A stretch of 42,896 nucleotides of DNA from Bacillota bacterium (GCA_023405135.1 JAEXYZ010000051.1:1-42896), one strand, 5' to 3'; numbered from the stretch's first letter, positions 1 to 8,743 are shown. Translations and numbers: made by a program. Notes: generated by a model not told the origin, from the letters alone.

Positions 1-264
1 GAGGCTGGGACATAAGTGAATTTTTTTAACAAATTTGCTTGTAACAATAATAAGAATTGGACATTTTGAAAATTGATTGGAGTGAAGGGGCGACTCCTGC
101 GGGAACAGCCCGTGACTCGAGACCCCGCAGGAGCGTAGCGACGAGGAGGCTCAGGGCCAGCCCTGGATGCGCGTCCCCGGAACGGAAATCAATTTTCTCA
201 ATATCAAATAAACACCATTTTTCTTATAAAGAAAAATGGTGTTTATTTGTTTTGTCCCAGCCTC
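1..264. repeat. Inverted-repeat element with GC-rich core
   Basis: The ends form a perfect 12-base inverted repeat (1-12 GAGGCTGGGACA, 253-264 its complement), and the left end may continue outside the window. Nested inside are GAAAATTGATT (67-77) against its complement (186-196), a GC-rich core around 88-180 with CCTGCGGG/CCCGCAGG arms, and a 19-bp hairpin (206-224/230-248). The core is far more GC-rich than the surrounding AT-rich DNA. It resembles the non-coding repeats scattered between genes in Bacillales genomes, which I recall from general knowledge. A 95-codon open frame across it (57-344) is judged spurious because it follows the repeat. The 206-248 hairpin could also act as a bidirectional terminator. 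Confidence 0.75.
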
Positions 265-347
265 TTTTTATTTTTAAAATATTAAAATTTTTATATATTT
301 TGATATTTTTCTATTTATTCTGGAAATTAATTATGATATATTGAAAA

Positions 348-360
348 TATTACAGTAATA
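348..360. promoter_or_regulatory. Candidate operator palindrome before the XRE-hyu operon
   Basis: TATTACAGTAATA is a perfect 13-base palindrome ending 20 bases before the TTG start of the regulator. A possible -10 box TATGAT lies at 332-337, without a convincing -35. A palindrome just downstream of a promoter and upstream of a regulator gene is a natural autoregulation site. This is inference only. Confidence 0.35.
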
Positions 361-380
361 CTAAAAAAGGTGGTGCAAAA

Positions 381-926
381 TTGGAGGAAGTTTATTCGAA
401 GATTAAGGAGCTTCGTGTAAAACAAAATATGACACTAAAAGATCTAGCAGAAAAAACTGGTTTGTCATTAAGTTTTATTTCTCAGGTAGAGCGTGGAGCT
501 ACTTCTCTTTCTATTACATCTTTACAAAAAATAGCGATTGCTCTTGAAGTAAGTATGAATTACTTCTTTGAAGAAGAGGTGAGAGCTGAAAATTATGTCG
601 TACGAAAAAATGAACGACATGAGTTTACTACAAATTTCGGAAGCCAAATCTATTCTAGACTAGCTGGTAGTTTTGGTAATCGAAAATTAGAGCCTTTATT
701 AGTCACTCTTCCCCCTAAAATTAAAGAGGAACAACAGTATTCCCATAATGGTGAGGAATTCTATTATGTTTTAGAAGGGCAAGTCATTTTTTATTTAAAT
801 GGAGAGAAACATCATTTACATGTTGGAGATACGATTCATTTTCCATCATCTATGCAACATCAATGGGAAAATCCATTAGAAACAAATTCTACAGTACTTA
901 GTATTGTCATACCAATTATTTTTTAA
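381..926 (+). CDS. XRE-family regulator with C-terminal cupin sensor domain
   Basis: The 181-residue protein has an N-terminal helix-turn-helix of the Cro/CI (XRE) type at about residues 8-62 (LRVKQNMTLKDLAEKTGLS, then SFISQVERG) and a cupin_2 barrel at about residues 105-178 (HNGEEFYYVLEGQV, HVGDTIHFPSSMQHQWEN). The cupin half normally binds a small ligand that controls DNA binding. The start is TTG at 381, supported by AAGGTGGTG just upstream. It ends 11 bases before hyuA and is the first gene of a co-directional run to the permease, so it is probably the local regulator of that operon. The family assignment is firm; the ligand is unknown. Confidence 0.88.
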   Translation: MEEVYSKIKELRVKQNMTLKDLAEKTGLSLSFISQVERGATSLSITSLQKIAIALEVSMNYFFEEEVRAENYVVRKNERHEFTTNFGSQIYSRLAGSFGNRKLEPLLVTLPPKIKEEQQYSHNGEEFYYVLEGQVIFYLNGEKHHLHVGDTIHFPSSMQHQWENPLETNSTVLSIVIPIIF

Positions 927-937
927 GGAGGATATAA

Positions 938-2974
938 ATGAGAATAGCAACAGATATTGGAGGTACTTTTACAGATTTAGTGTATGTTGATGATTTGGGG
1001 AATTTTGGGATTGCAAAAAGTAGCACTACGCCACCTCATTTTGAAAATGGTGTAATTGATGTATTAGATAAAATAGGTGATGTCGGTAAAAATAGTGACA
1101 TGTTTATTCACGGCACAACGGTTATTATTAACGCATTGACAGAACGCAAAGGAGCAAAAACAGGATTAATTACGACAAAAGGATTTCGTGATGTATTAGA
1201 AATTGCACGTGGAAATCGGCCCGATTTGTTTAACGTAAAGTATATTAAGCCAAAAGCATTTGTTGAACGTTATTTAAGAAAAGAAGTATCGGAACGTCTA
1301 AATTTCAAAGGTGAAGTCATTGCTCCACTCGAACGTTATGAAATTGAAGAAATTGTTGAAGAGTTTAAAAAAGAACAAGTGGAAGCGATAGCAGTTGCTT
1401 ACTTACACTCATACGTAAATCCAACCCATGAAATTCAAACAGTTCAATGGATTCGTGAGCTTTGGCCGGAAGTGAAGGTAACAGCTTCAAGTGAAATTAC
1501 AAAAGAATGGCGAGAATATGAACGTACGAACACAGCCGTTTTAAACGCATATGTACAACCAATAGCAGGTGAGTATATAGAAAGATTAGAAAATAGTATA
1601 TCTGAAAATTCTAACTTTAAACAAAGTTATATAATGCAATCAAACGGTGGTACATCAAAGTTTAATCGAGCAAAAAATTCACCGATTACTATGGTTGAAT
1701 CAGGACCTGTTGCGGGGGTTTTAGGAGCAGCAGTATTAGGTGAATTTATTGGTGAAAAAAATATTATTGCATTTGATATTGGTGGAACAACAGCAAAATG
1801 TTCATTAATTGAAAACGGAGAAGTAAAACTATCAACAGATTATTATATTGAAAAAGATAATCGAAATGCTGGTTATCCAATTAAAACACCAGTTGTTGAT
1901 ATTGTTGAGATTGGTAATGGTGGGGGTTCTATAGCATGGATAGATGAAGCTGGCTCTTTGAAAGTTGGACCACAATCAGCAGGTGCATACCCAGGACCAG
2001 TTGCTTATGGCTTAGGTGGAACAGAACCTACTACAACGGATGCTAATTTATTAACAGGTCGCCTTTCAAGTAAAAACTTTGACTATGAGGTAGATTTAAA
2101 TGCAGTTCGTGATGCAATAAATAGTAAAATTGGTCAGAAATTCGATATTTCAGCTGAAGAAGCAGCACTTGGCATTATTCGAATTGCTAATTCAAATATG
2201 CTAAATGCCCTTAAATTAATTTCTGTTCGTAAGGGATATGATCCACAAGACTTTACACTCATTGCTTTTGGCGGTGGGGGTTCAATGCATGCGCCAGCAT
2301 TAGCATTAGAACTAGGTGTGAAAAAGGTTGTTATTCCAATTGCATCACCTGTTTTCTCTGCATGGGGAATGTTAATGACTGATTTGCGAAATGATTATAT
2401 TCAAACTTATATAAAAAAAATGGACGAGTTATCAGTAAAAGAGCTTGAATCATTAGTAAAAGAAATGGAAACAAAAGCATTATCAGAATTTTCATTCGAT
2501 GGTATTGATGAGAGTTTAATAGACTTCAGATTATATTTAGATATGAGATATCTCGGGCAGGAACATACAGTAAAAGTACCAGTAGAATTAAGCGATTTAT
2601 ATAATAAAGAACGGATTGTTAACGAATTCCATCAGCTTCATAAGAAAAACTATACGTTTAATTTACCAGAGTCACCAACAGAAATTGTTAATTTCCACTT
2701 AACGGCTTTTGGGAAAGTAAAAAAGCCACAACTAAATGAAATACGTATAGAACATGAACTTGATGTTGCGAAAAAAGAAGATCGAGAAGTATATTTTGAA
2801 CAATTAGGATGGGTTTCAACACCTGTTTATGACCGGGATTTATTACCTACAGAGTTATCAATTTCTGGACCAGTCATCATAGAGGAAAAGGCAGCAGTAA
2901 CGGTAGTCTATCAGTCTCAAAAAATAATGAAAGATATTTATGGCAATTTGATTATCGAAAAGGAGGAGAAATAA
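938..2974 (+). CDS. hyuA: Hydantoinase/oxoprolinase subunit A (HyuA family)
   Basis: This 678-residue protein belongs to the ATP-dependent hydantoinase/5-oxoprolinase A family, which activates cyclic amides for ring opening. The N-terminal phosphate-binding motif of the ASKHA fold is clear (DIGGTFTDLV, residues 6-15), as is HGTTVIINALTERKG. A second phosphate loop occurs near residue 280 (FDIGGTTAKCSL) and a glycine-rich FGGGGSMHAPALALELG lies near residue 445. The length is normal for a stand-alone A subunit. AAGGAGG lies just upstream of the ATG. The stop codon abuts the start of the B subunit, so the two are translationally coupled. The substrate could be a hydantoin, N-methylhydantoin, 5-oxoproline or a similar lactam; the sequence alone does not decide. 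Confidence 0.9.
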   Translation: MRIATDIGGTFTDLVYVDDLGNFGIAKSSTTPPHFENGVIDVLDKIGDVGKNSDMFIHGTTVIINALTERKGAKTGLITTKGFRDVLEIARGNRPDLFNVKYIKPKAFVERYLRKEVSERLNFKGEVIAPLERYEIEEIVEEFKKEQVEAIAVAYLHSYVNPTHEIQTVQWIRELWPEVKVTASSEITKEWREYERTNTAVLNAYVQPIAGEYIERLENSISENSNFKQSYIMQSNGGTSKFNRAKNSPITMVESGPVAGVLGAAVLGEFIGEKNIIAFDIGGTTAKCSLIENGEVKLSTDYYIEKDNRNAGYPIKTPVVDIVEIGNGGGSIAWIDEAGSLKVGPQSAGAYPGPVAYGLGGTEPTTTDANLLTGRLSSKNFDYEVDLNAVRDAINSKIGQKFDISAEEAALGIIRIANSNMLNALKLISVRKGYDPQDFTLIAFGGGGSMHAPALALELGVKKVVIPIASPVFSAWGMLMTDLRNDYIQTYIKKMDELSVKELESLVKEMETKALSEFSFDGIDESLIDFRLYLDMRYLGQEHTVKVPVELSDLYNKERIVNEFHQLHKKNYTFNLPESPTEIVNFHLTAFGKVKKPQLNEIRIEHELDVAKKEDREVYFEQLGWVSTPVYDRDLLPTELSISGPVIIEEKAAVTVVYQSQKIMKDIYGNLIIEKEEK

Positions 2975-4699
2975 ATGACGATGAATGTAGTGAAGCTTGA
3001 TCCATTTACTTTGGAAATTGTTAAAGATGCCCTACTGGCTGCCGGTGATGAAATGTTCATCGCTTTGGCGAGAACATCAATGAGTCCTATTATTTATGAA
3101 GTACTAGATTACGCAAGTGGATTAACTGATGCAGAAGGTAATCTGCTCACACAAGGTAATGGTGTAACGGGATTTATCGGGATGTTATCGTTTATGGTAA
3201 AGGAGACATTGACTAAATATCCGGGAGACAAACTAAAGGAAGGGGACGTCATTATTATTAATGACCCGTACCAAGGTGGAGGTTCCCATTTATCTGACGT
3301 TGGATTAGTTATGCCAATTTTTCATGATAATAAATTAATAGCTTTTGCTGCAAACAAAGCACACTGGACAGAAGTGGGAGGTAAGGACCCAGGCTCCTTT
3401 ACAAATGATGCAGTAGATATATTCCAAGAAGGGTTACAGTTCCCTTGTATTAAGCTTTTTAATGAAGGAGTTATAAACGAAGCATTAGTAGAAATCATTT
3501 CCTCGAATGTCCGTTTTCCAGATTTATCATTAGGCGATATGTATGCGCAAGTTGCAGCGCTAAAAACAGGAGAAAAACGTGTAAAAGAGCTATGTGAAAA
3601 ATATTCGTCTGAAGTTATTCAATCAGCAATTACGTATCATTTAGATCACGGTGAAAAAATATCAAGAACTGAATTAGCTAAATTGCCAAAAGGGGATTTT
3701 TATGCGGAAGACTATATCGATACGGATGGAATCGGTAATGGCCCTTTCCCAATAAAGGTTAAAGTTTCGATAACAGATGATGAATTTATTTGTGATTTTA
3801 GAGGTAGTTCTCCGCAAGTACCGGGACCTATGAATTGTTCTTTTACGGGGTTAGCATCAGCAGTACGTGCAATTTTTTTAGCAATTACAAATCCGGATAT
3901 TGATGTGAACGATGGTGTTTTTAGACCTTTAAAAATTATTGTAGATAAAAAGTCTATTATGTCTGCTGAAAGACCAGTACCAGTATCCAATTACTTTGAA
4001 ACACTATTAGGAAGTTTAGATTTAATTTGGCAAGCGCTAGCTCCACATATTCCGAATCGATTATCAGCAGGTCAATTTTTATCTGTATGTGCAGTTACTT
4101 TATCTGGTACTCATCATGAAGATGGGGAACCATTTTTAATCGTAGAACCTTCTGTCGGAGGTTGGGGAGCATCAAATAATATGGATGGAGCTTCAGGACA
4201 ATTTTGTTTCTCAGACGGTGAAACTTATAACGTTCCTATAGAAGTAGCAGAAACTCGATATGGTGTCATGGTGGATGAATACAGTTTAAGAATTGATGGA
4301 GATGGCTCCGGTGTAGGTGAATATGTAGGAGGTAAAGGAGTTATCCGTTCCTATCGTGCAATGACTGATAATCAATTAGTGACAGTTACTTTTGGACGCA
4401 ATAAGTTTTTACCTTGGGGTGTAAATGGAGGTCATCAAGGTTCTCCAAACCAATTTATCATTAAAAAAACAGATGGTACTGTTGATGGACCATTTGGAGT
4501 TTACCCAAGATATAAGCTCATGCAAGGTGATGTTGTACAGCTTATGACTGGTGCAGGTGGGGGCTATGGTGATCCAAGTTTAAGACCACCAGAAAAAGTT
4601 GCGGAAGATGTGAAAAATGGCTACTTTACAATCGAAGAAGCTCTAGAATATTTCGGTGTAGAAATAGATTCGGAGACTTATAGCTATAGAAAAATATAA
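2975..4699 (+). CDS. hyuB: Hydantoinase B/oxoprolinase subunit (HyuB family)
   Basis: This 574-residue protein is the partner of the preceding A subunit. Family hallmarks are DPYQGGGSHLSDVG (about residues 98-111), the downstream HWTEVGGK, and the C-terminal glycine-rich GAGGGYGDPSLRPPEKV. The length is that of a typical separate B subunit. The RBS AGGAGG lies inside the 3' end of hyuA, and the ATG directly follows the hyuA stop. In this family the A subunit phosphorylates the lactam and the B subunit completes hydrolysis, working as an A/B oligomer in the cytoplasm. It lies within the operon led by the XRE-cupin regulator. Confidence 0.9.
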   Translation: MTMNVVKLDPFTLEIVKDALLAAGDEMFIALARTSMSPIIYEVLDYASGLTDAEGNLLTQGNGVTGFIGMLSFMVKETLTKYPGDKLKEGDVIIINDPYQGGGSHLSDVGLVMPIFHDNKLIAFAANKAHWTEVGGKDPGSFTNDAVDIFQEGLQFPCIKLFNEGVINEALVEIISSNVRFPDLSLGDMYAQVAALKTGEKRVKELCEKYSSEVIQSAITYHLDHGEKISRTELAKLPKGDFYAEDYIDTDGIGNGPFPIKVKVSITDDEFICDFRGSSPQVPGPMNCSFTGLASAVRAIFLAITNPDIDVNDGVFRPLKIIVDKKSIMSAERPVPVSNYFETLLGSLDLIWQALAPHIPNRLSAGQFLSVCAVTLSGTHHEDGEPFLIVEPSVGGWGASNNMDGASGQFCFSDGETYNVPIEVAETRYGVMVDEYSLRIDGDGSGVGEYVGGKGVIRSYRAMTDNQLVTVTFGRNKFLPWGVNGGHQGSPNQFIIKKTDGTVDGPFGVYPRYKLMQGDVVQLMTGAGGGYGDPSLRPPEKVAEDVKNGYFTIEEALEYFGVEIDSETYSYRKI

Positions 4700-4713
4700 A
4701 AGAGGTATATCAA

Positions 4714-5025
4714 ATGGAAATTCAAAAAATTTTTTCAAGTTCACAAAACGTAGAAGATTTATTTAACAAAAGCTTTGAAAATACTCATGTGCGTTTTGGT
4801 ATTGCAACGATACAACCTGGAGAGAGACTTCCAAAAGAAGGGTTAACGTTCCATGAGGAAAATGAATTCTCGTATATTATGAAAGGTACATTAAAGGGAG
4901 TATCAGGTGGTGTTCCATATTCAATTCAGGCAGGGGAGGCTTCAATAATTCCAGCAGGGGAACAACATTGGTGCGTAAATGAAGGCAATGAACCGGTTCA
5001 ATTAGTCTATGCCCTAGTAAAATAA
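4714..5025 (+). CDS. Small single-domain cupin protein
   Basis: This 103-residue protein is little more than one cupin_2 barrel. Motif 1 is visible as FHEENEFSYIMKGTLKG (about residues 47-63) and motif 2 as IPAGEQHWCVNEG. Histidines and glutamates at these places usually hold a metal ion. The GAGG-like RBS lies upstream of the ATG, and the gene sits 14 bases after hyuB and just before the permease, so it belongs to the operon. It may be a sensor, a binding protein or an isomerase acting on the pathway substrate. No specific function can be assigned. Confidence 0.78.
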   Translation: MEIQKIFSSSQNVEDLFNKSFENTHVRFGIATIQPGERLPKEGLTFHEENEFSYIMKGTLKGVSGGVPYSIQAGEASIIPAGEQHWCVNEGNEPVQLVYALVK

Positions 5026-5044
5026 ATGGATGGAGGAGTTTCTA

Positions 5045-6373
5045 TTGAATAATGTAGAAGATTCTGCACGTGTAGGACAAAAAGAAGAAATTAGTTTTCT
5101 TAGTAATGATCCTGCTTTGACCGAAATTCCGCTAAAAGAACGACAACATTGGATTACACCAGCGATGATTTTTGGAGGATTAGAATTTACAATACCAGTA
5201 TTAATGGTTGGTGCTTCGTTAGCAGCGAGCTTTGGGTTATCGACAATCCTTTTAATATTAATAATAGCGCTTTTTGTGTTCCAATGGACTGGCAATGCGG
5301 TGGCGGGATATATAGGTGCAAAAACGGGTAGATCTTCATCTGTAATTGCAAAAACTAGCTTCGGTACTACTCAAGCACGTGTTATTGTTGGTTTAACAAT
5401 ATTTGTTGTGTCTCTTGGTTGGTGGGCATTACAAACAGCAGTTGCCGGGAATGCGATATCCGCCATGTTCGGAATTGATTATACGACACAATATTGGAGC
5501 TGGGTACTAATTACTGTTATTGCAGGATTATTATTTGCTTTACCATCCATTATTGGATATAACTCAATGAAATGGACAGATTATTTAGCAGTTCCAGCAG
5601 GATTAATATTAATAATTGGTGGTATCTACTTATCATTAAAAAATATTGGTTTATCGACAATTACCTCATGGAATCCAGAACCAACAATGACGTTTGCTGC
5701 TGCAATAAGTTTAGTAATTGGTGTAAATGTTTCTCAATGGGTGATTGCTTCTGATTATACACGCTATGCCAAACCAACATGGAAGGATAATTGGTTAATT
5801 CCAAGTGGTATTGTGCTTGTAGGATTACCATTGTTTATCGTTGGGGCAATTATGTCAGTAGGCGTTGGCGACGCGGATATTGTAAACGTAATGATGAATT
5901 TAGGTTTTCCAGTTTGGGGCTTTTTAATTTTATGGCTTGCTACATGGACATCCCAAATAGTAAATAACTACAGTATGGGTTTAGCACTTGCAAATGTATT
6001 AAATATAAGCTCAAGTAAAGGACGAGCTATTTTAACATTAATCGGTACATTAATTGCTATTGTCATTGCAATTTTAGGGATTCTTGATTATTTTGAAGAC
6101 TTCCTATATTTAACAGCTTTACTTTATCCAGCAATTGCAGGTGTATTATTTTCTGATTTCTTTTTTATTCGTAAACAAAAGTGGGTTGAAATTCCAGGTT
6201 GGAACTGGATGGCTACAATTGCAGTAGTTATTTCGGTAATTGTTGGATATTATACCCAATATATTCATCCAATGGGTTTACCGGCGATTCAATCACTAAT
6301 AGCTTCCATGGCAGCATATATTATTGCTATGAAGATTAAGAAAAAAGTAGCTCCAGATTTGTTTACTGAATAA
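5045..6373 (+). CDS. NCS1-family nucleobase/hydantoin permease (CodB-like)
   Basis: This integral membrane transporter has about 12 hydrophobic segments, of the nucleobase:cation symporter-1 type that includes cytosine, allantoin, thiamine and benzyl-hydantoin carriers. The conserved QWTGNAVAGYIGAKTG, the GWWALQTAVAGNAI loop and YTRYAKP support this. I prefer the TTG at 5045 (442 residues) because a strong GGAGGAG (5032-5038) sits 6 bases before it; the ATG at 5030 would overlap that RBS. The gene closes the hydantoinase operon and presumably brings in the substrate. A terminator follows at 6451-6489. Confidence 0.85.
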   Translation: MNNVEDSARVGQKEEISFLSNDPALTEIPLKERQHWITPAMIFGGLEFTIPVLMVGASLAASFGLSTILLILIIALFVFQWTGNAVAGYIGAKTGRSSSVIAKTSFGTTQARVIVGLTIFVVSLGWWALQTAVAGNAISAMFGIDYTTQYWSWVLITVIAGLLFALPSIIGYNSMKWTDYLAVPAGLILIIGGIYLSLKNIGLSTITSWNPEPTMTFAAAISLVIGVNVSQWVIASDYTRYAKPTWKDNWLIPSGIVLVGLPLFIVGAIMSVGVGDADIVNVMMNLGFPVWGFLILWLATWTSQIVNNYSMGLALANVLNISSSKGRAILTLIGTLIAIVIAILGILDYFEDFLYLTALLYPAIAGVLFSDFFFIRKQKWVEIPGWNWMATIAVVISVIVGYYTQYIHPMGLPAIQSLIASMAAYIIAMKIKKKVAPDLFTE

Positions 6374-6450
6374 ATTAAAAAGACAAAGGAAGTTACCAAC
6401 TATAGACTATAATATTTTGAAACATTAATTAAATAAACCTCTTATTTTAA

Positions 6451-6489
6451 GAAAGAAGTAAGCTTTTACATGGCTTGTTTCTTTCTTTT
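6451..6489 (+). terminator. Rho-independent terminator of the hydantoinase operon
   Basis: A 13-bp stem with two G-U pairs (6451-6463 with 6473-6485) and a 9-base loop is followed by TTTT. It lies 77 bases after the permease stop. Confidence 0.65.
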
Positions 6490-6495
6490 ATTTAT

Positions 6496-6530
6496 TAAAA
6501 ACAGATTGCTCAAATGTTATGAGCAATCTG
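6496..6530 (-). terminator. Terminator of pckA
   Basis: A perfect 11-bp stem (6502-6512 with 6520-6530) and 7-base loop is followed on the minus strand by a T-rich run. It stands 50 bases after the pckA stop codon. Confidence 0.75.
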
Positions 6531-6579
6531 CTTAAATAATTTCTGATATAAAATTTAAAAAGTTATGTTTTCCTAATAA

Positions 6580-8166
6580 TTAAACTAAAGGTCCACCTTT
6601 TTTCAAGATTTCTTCAGAAACGTTAGAGAACTTATTGAAGTTTTCTTTAAATAAATCTGCTAAGTATTGAGCTTTTTTATCGTATGCCTCTTTATCTGTC
6701 CAAGCAGCACGAGGATCTAAAACTTCGCTAGGTACCCCTTCAACTTCTGTTGGGATATGCAAGCCAAAAATTGCATCTTGCTTAGTGGCTACATCGTTAA
6801 GTTTACCATCAATAGCAGCACGAACCATTGTACGAGTATATGAAAGCTTCATACGGCTACCAACACCATATTCTCCACCAGTCCAACCAGTGTTTACTAA
6901 GAATACTTGAGAACCGTGTTCATCAATTTTTTGTCCTAACATTTCAGCATAACGAGTTGCTGGAAGTGGTAAAAATGGTGAACCGAAGCATGTAGAGAAT
7001 ACAGGCTCAGGAGATGTTACTCCACGTTCTGTACCTGCTAATTTTGAAGTAAACCCACTTAAGAAATGATACATCGCTTGTTCTTTTGTTAATTTACTGA
7101 TTGGAGGTAGTACACCAAAAGCATCGGCAGTTAAAAATACGATTGTTTTTGGGTGACCTGCAACAGAAGGCATAACAATATTATCGATATAGTGAATTGG
7201 GTATGCAGCACGTGTATTTTCCGTTAATGAACTATCATCATAATTTGGAATACGAGTTTCTGGATCTACCACTACGTTTTCTAAAACTGTACCGAAACGG
7301 ATTGCATTATAAATTTCCGGCTCTTTTTCAGCTGAAAGGTTGATTGTTTTTGCATAGCATCCACCCTCAATATTGAACACGCCATTATCAGACCAACCAT
7401 GCTCATCATCACCAATTAATTTGCGATTGCTATCTGCTGATAAAGTCGTTTTACCAGTACCAGATAGTCCGAAGAATAATGCAACATCTCCAGCTTCCCC
7501 TACGTTTGCAGAGCAATGCATAGAGAAAATACCGTTTTCTGGTAATAGGTAGTTCATAATACTGAAGATTGATTTTTTCATTTCTCCAGCATATTCAGTA
7601 CCACCGATTAAAATAATTTTCTTTTCTAATGATACGATAATGAAAGTTTCAGAATTTGTGCCATCAACTGCTGGATCTGCTTTAAAGCTTGGAGCTGATA
7701 CAATTGTGAATTCTGCAACATGAGAAGCTAATTCTTCTTCTGTTGGACGGATGAATAATTGATGACAGAAAAGATTGTGCCAAGCATATTCATTCACTAC
7801 TTGAATAGAAAGCTGTGAATCTTTATCAGCTCCAGCAAAGCCTTTAAATACAAAAAGCTCATCTTTTTCTTTTAGATAATTTACAACTTTTACATAAAGG
7901 TTATCAAACACTTCAGCAGAAATCGGACGGTTTACATTACCCCAGTCGATTTTGTCTTTTGTGCTCTCTTCAGTTACAATATATTTATCTTTAGGAGAAC
8001 GACCTGTATATTTTCCTGTTTCAGCTACGATTGCACCGTCTACAGTTAATACAGCTTCTCCACGTGCAGTAGTTTTTTCTACTAACTCTGGTACTGAAAG
8101 TTGAACTTTAATGTTACCACCGTTTAATAATTCCTTCAGTTCATTTGCAATTTCTACTGAATTCAT
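6580..8166 (-). CDS. pckA: Phosphoenolpyruvate carboxykinase (ATP)
   Basis: The 528-residue protein converts oxaloacetate and ATP to phosphoenolpyruvate, CO2 and ADP, the committing step of gluconeogenesis in the cytoplasm. The kinase-1a P-loop GLSGTGKTTLSAD is plain near residue 235, and GRSPKDKYIV, EYAGEMKKS, IGDDEHGW and RIPNYDD are all typical of the ATP-dependent family. The length matches B. subtilis PckA. The ATG at 8166 is preceded on the minus strand by AAAGGATGG. It is divergent from metK, as in B. subtilis, with about 150 bases to the metK promoter. In B. subtilis this gene is repressed by glucose through CcpN; no operator was identified here. Confidence 0.97.
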   Translation of the reverse strand: MNSVEIANELKELLNGGNIKVQLSVPELVEKTTARGEAVLTVDGAIVAETGKYTGRSPKDKYIVTEESTKDKIDWGNVNRPISAEVFDNLYVKVVNYLKEKDELFVFKGFAGADKDSQLSIQVVNEYAWHNLFCHQLFIRPTEEELASHVAEFTIVSAPSFKADPAVDGTNSETFIIVSLEKKIILIGGTEYAGEMKKSIFSIMNYLLPENGIFSMHCSANVGEAGDVALFFGLSGTGKTTLSADSNRKLIGDDEHGWSDNGVFNIEGGCYAKTINLSAEKEPEIYNAIRFGTVLENVVVDPETRIPNYDDSSLTENTRAAYPIHYIDNIVMPSVAGHPKTIVFLTADAFGVLPPISKLTKEQAMYHFLSGFTSKLAGTERGVTSPEPVFSTCFGSPFLPLPATRYAEMLGQKIDEHGSQVFLVNTGWTGGEYGVGSRMKLSYTRTMVRAAIDGKLNDVATKQDAIFGLHIPTEVEGVPSEVLDPRAAWTDKEAYDKKAQYLADLFKENFNKFSNVSEEILKKGGPLV

Positions 8167-8318
8167 CGATTAAATACCATCCTTTTTTAAGTATTCCCAC
8201 TAACATGGGAGGTTGTTTATATATCAAAAATAGTATAACACATTGATTTAAATAATCTATACTAATGGATAAATTATTTTTTAATTTTTAAACATTTCAA
8301 GAATTAGACAAAAAACGT

Positions 8319-8347
8319 TTGACAACGGCGCTTACTTTACGTAACAT
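8319..8347 (+). promoter_or_regulatory. Sigma-A promoter of the metK leader
   Basis: A perfect -35 TTGACA (8319-8324) and a -10 TAACAT (8342-8347) are separated by 17 bases. Transcription would start near 8354, about ten bases before the riboswitch P1 helix. Confidence 0.75.
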
Positions 8348-8363
8348 GTTGAGATGAACGGAT

Positions 8364-8492
8364 ACTCTTATCCCGAGCTGGTGGAGGGTCAAGGCCCTAT
8401 GAAGCCCGGCAACCTGCATTATATAGTACTATGTAATGTAATGCGATGGTGCCAACCTGATGCAAGGGACTATACCCTTGAACGATAAGAGT
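8364..8492 (+). promoter_or_regulatory. SAM-I riboswitch (S-box) aptamer
   Basis: The closing helix P1 is ACTCTTATC (8364-8372) with GATAAGAGT (8484-8492). Inside are the invariant S-box blocks GAGCTGGTGGAGGG, CCCTATGAAGCCCGGCAACC, GATGGTGCCAACCTGATGCA and an AAGGG-type helix. SAM binding stabilises P1 and permits the downstream terminator, which shuts off metK when SAM is plentiful. This matches metK regulation in Bacillales. Confidence 0.97.
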
Positions 8493-8516
8493 GAAAGGTA
8501 ATGGTACGAAACGACA

Positions 8517-8564
8517 ATTCCTTTTACTCATGTCAATAAACGTGAGTGAGGAATTTTTTTTTTT
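8517..8564 (+). terminator. Intrinsic terminator of the SAM riboswitch
   Basis: An imperfect stem (ATTCCT...ACTCATG with CGTGAGT...AGGAAT, 8517-8553) is followed by about eleven T residues. It is the expression platform of the S-box. Confidence 0.9.
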
Positions 8565-8603
8565 CAATTCAGAACACAATGAAAATTGATAGTGAATCTA
8601 CCT

Positions 8604-8719
8604 ATTTTGATGTGCCTTTCTAAATCCTCGTGTTAAAAAGCAGCAACGGCTTGGAGTCCTATTGATAAGCGGACTTAACATGGGTAATGAGTACCGTATC
8701 AAAATCGAGAAATGTCTCG
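8604..8719 (+). other. Second structured region in the metK leader, unrecognised
   Basis: After the riboswitch terminator there are still about 180 bases before metK. Hand folding gives a consistent nested set. P1 is ATTTTGATGT (8604-8613) with 8696-8705, including two G-U pairs. P2 is CGTGTTAA (8629-8636) with TTAACATG (8675-8682), including one G-U. Inside P2 are AAGC/GCTT (8638-8641/8649-8652) and GTCC/GGAC (8656-8659/8671-8674). P4 is GGTA/TACC (8683-8686/8692-8695), and an external hairpin is CGAGA/TCTCG (8706-8710/8715-8719). Several helices abut without gaps. I do not recognise a known family. The RBS AGGAGG follows about 11 bases later, so translational control is possible. Confidence 0.45.
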
Positions 8720-8743
8720 CTAAGATAATTAGGAGGAAACCAA

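Noticed and set aside
57..344. 95-codon open frame at the left end
   Set aside because: It runs through the inverted-repeat element, has no RBS, and its composition follows the GC-rich repeat core.
5030..5044. ATG at 5030 as the permease start
   Set aside because: The ATG overlaps the GGAGGAG that serves the TTG at 5045.
8397..8579. 60-codon open frame on the minus strand
   Set aside because: It is the complement of the SAM riboswitch and its terminator; the RNA structure explains the sequence.
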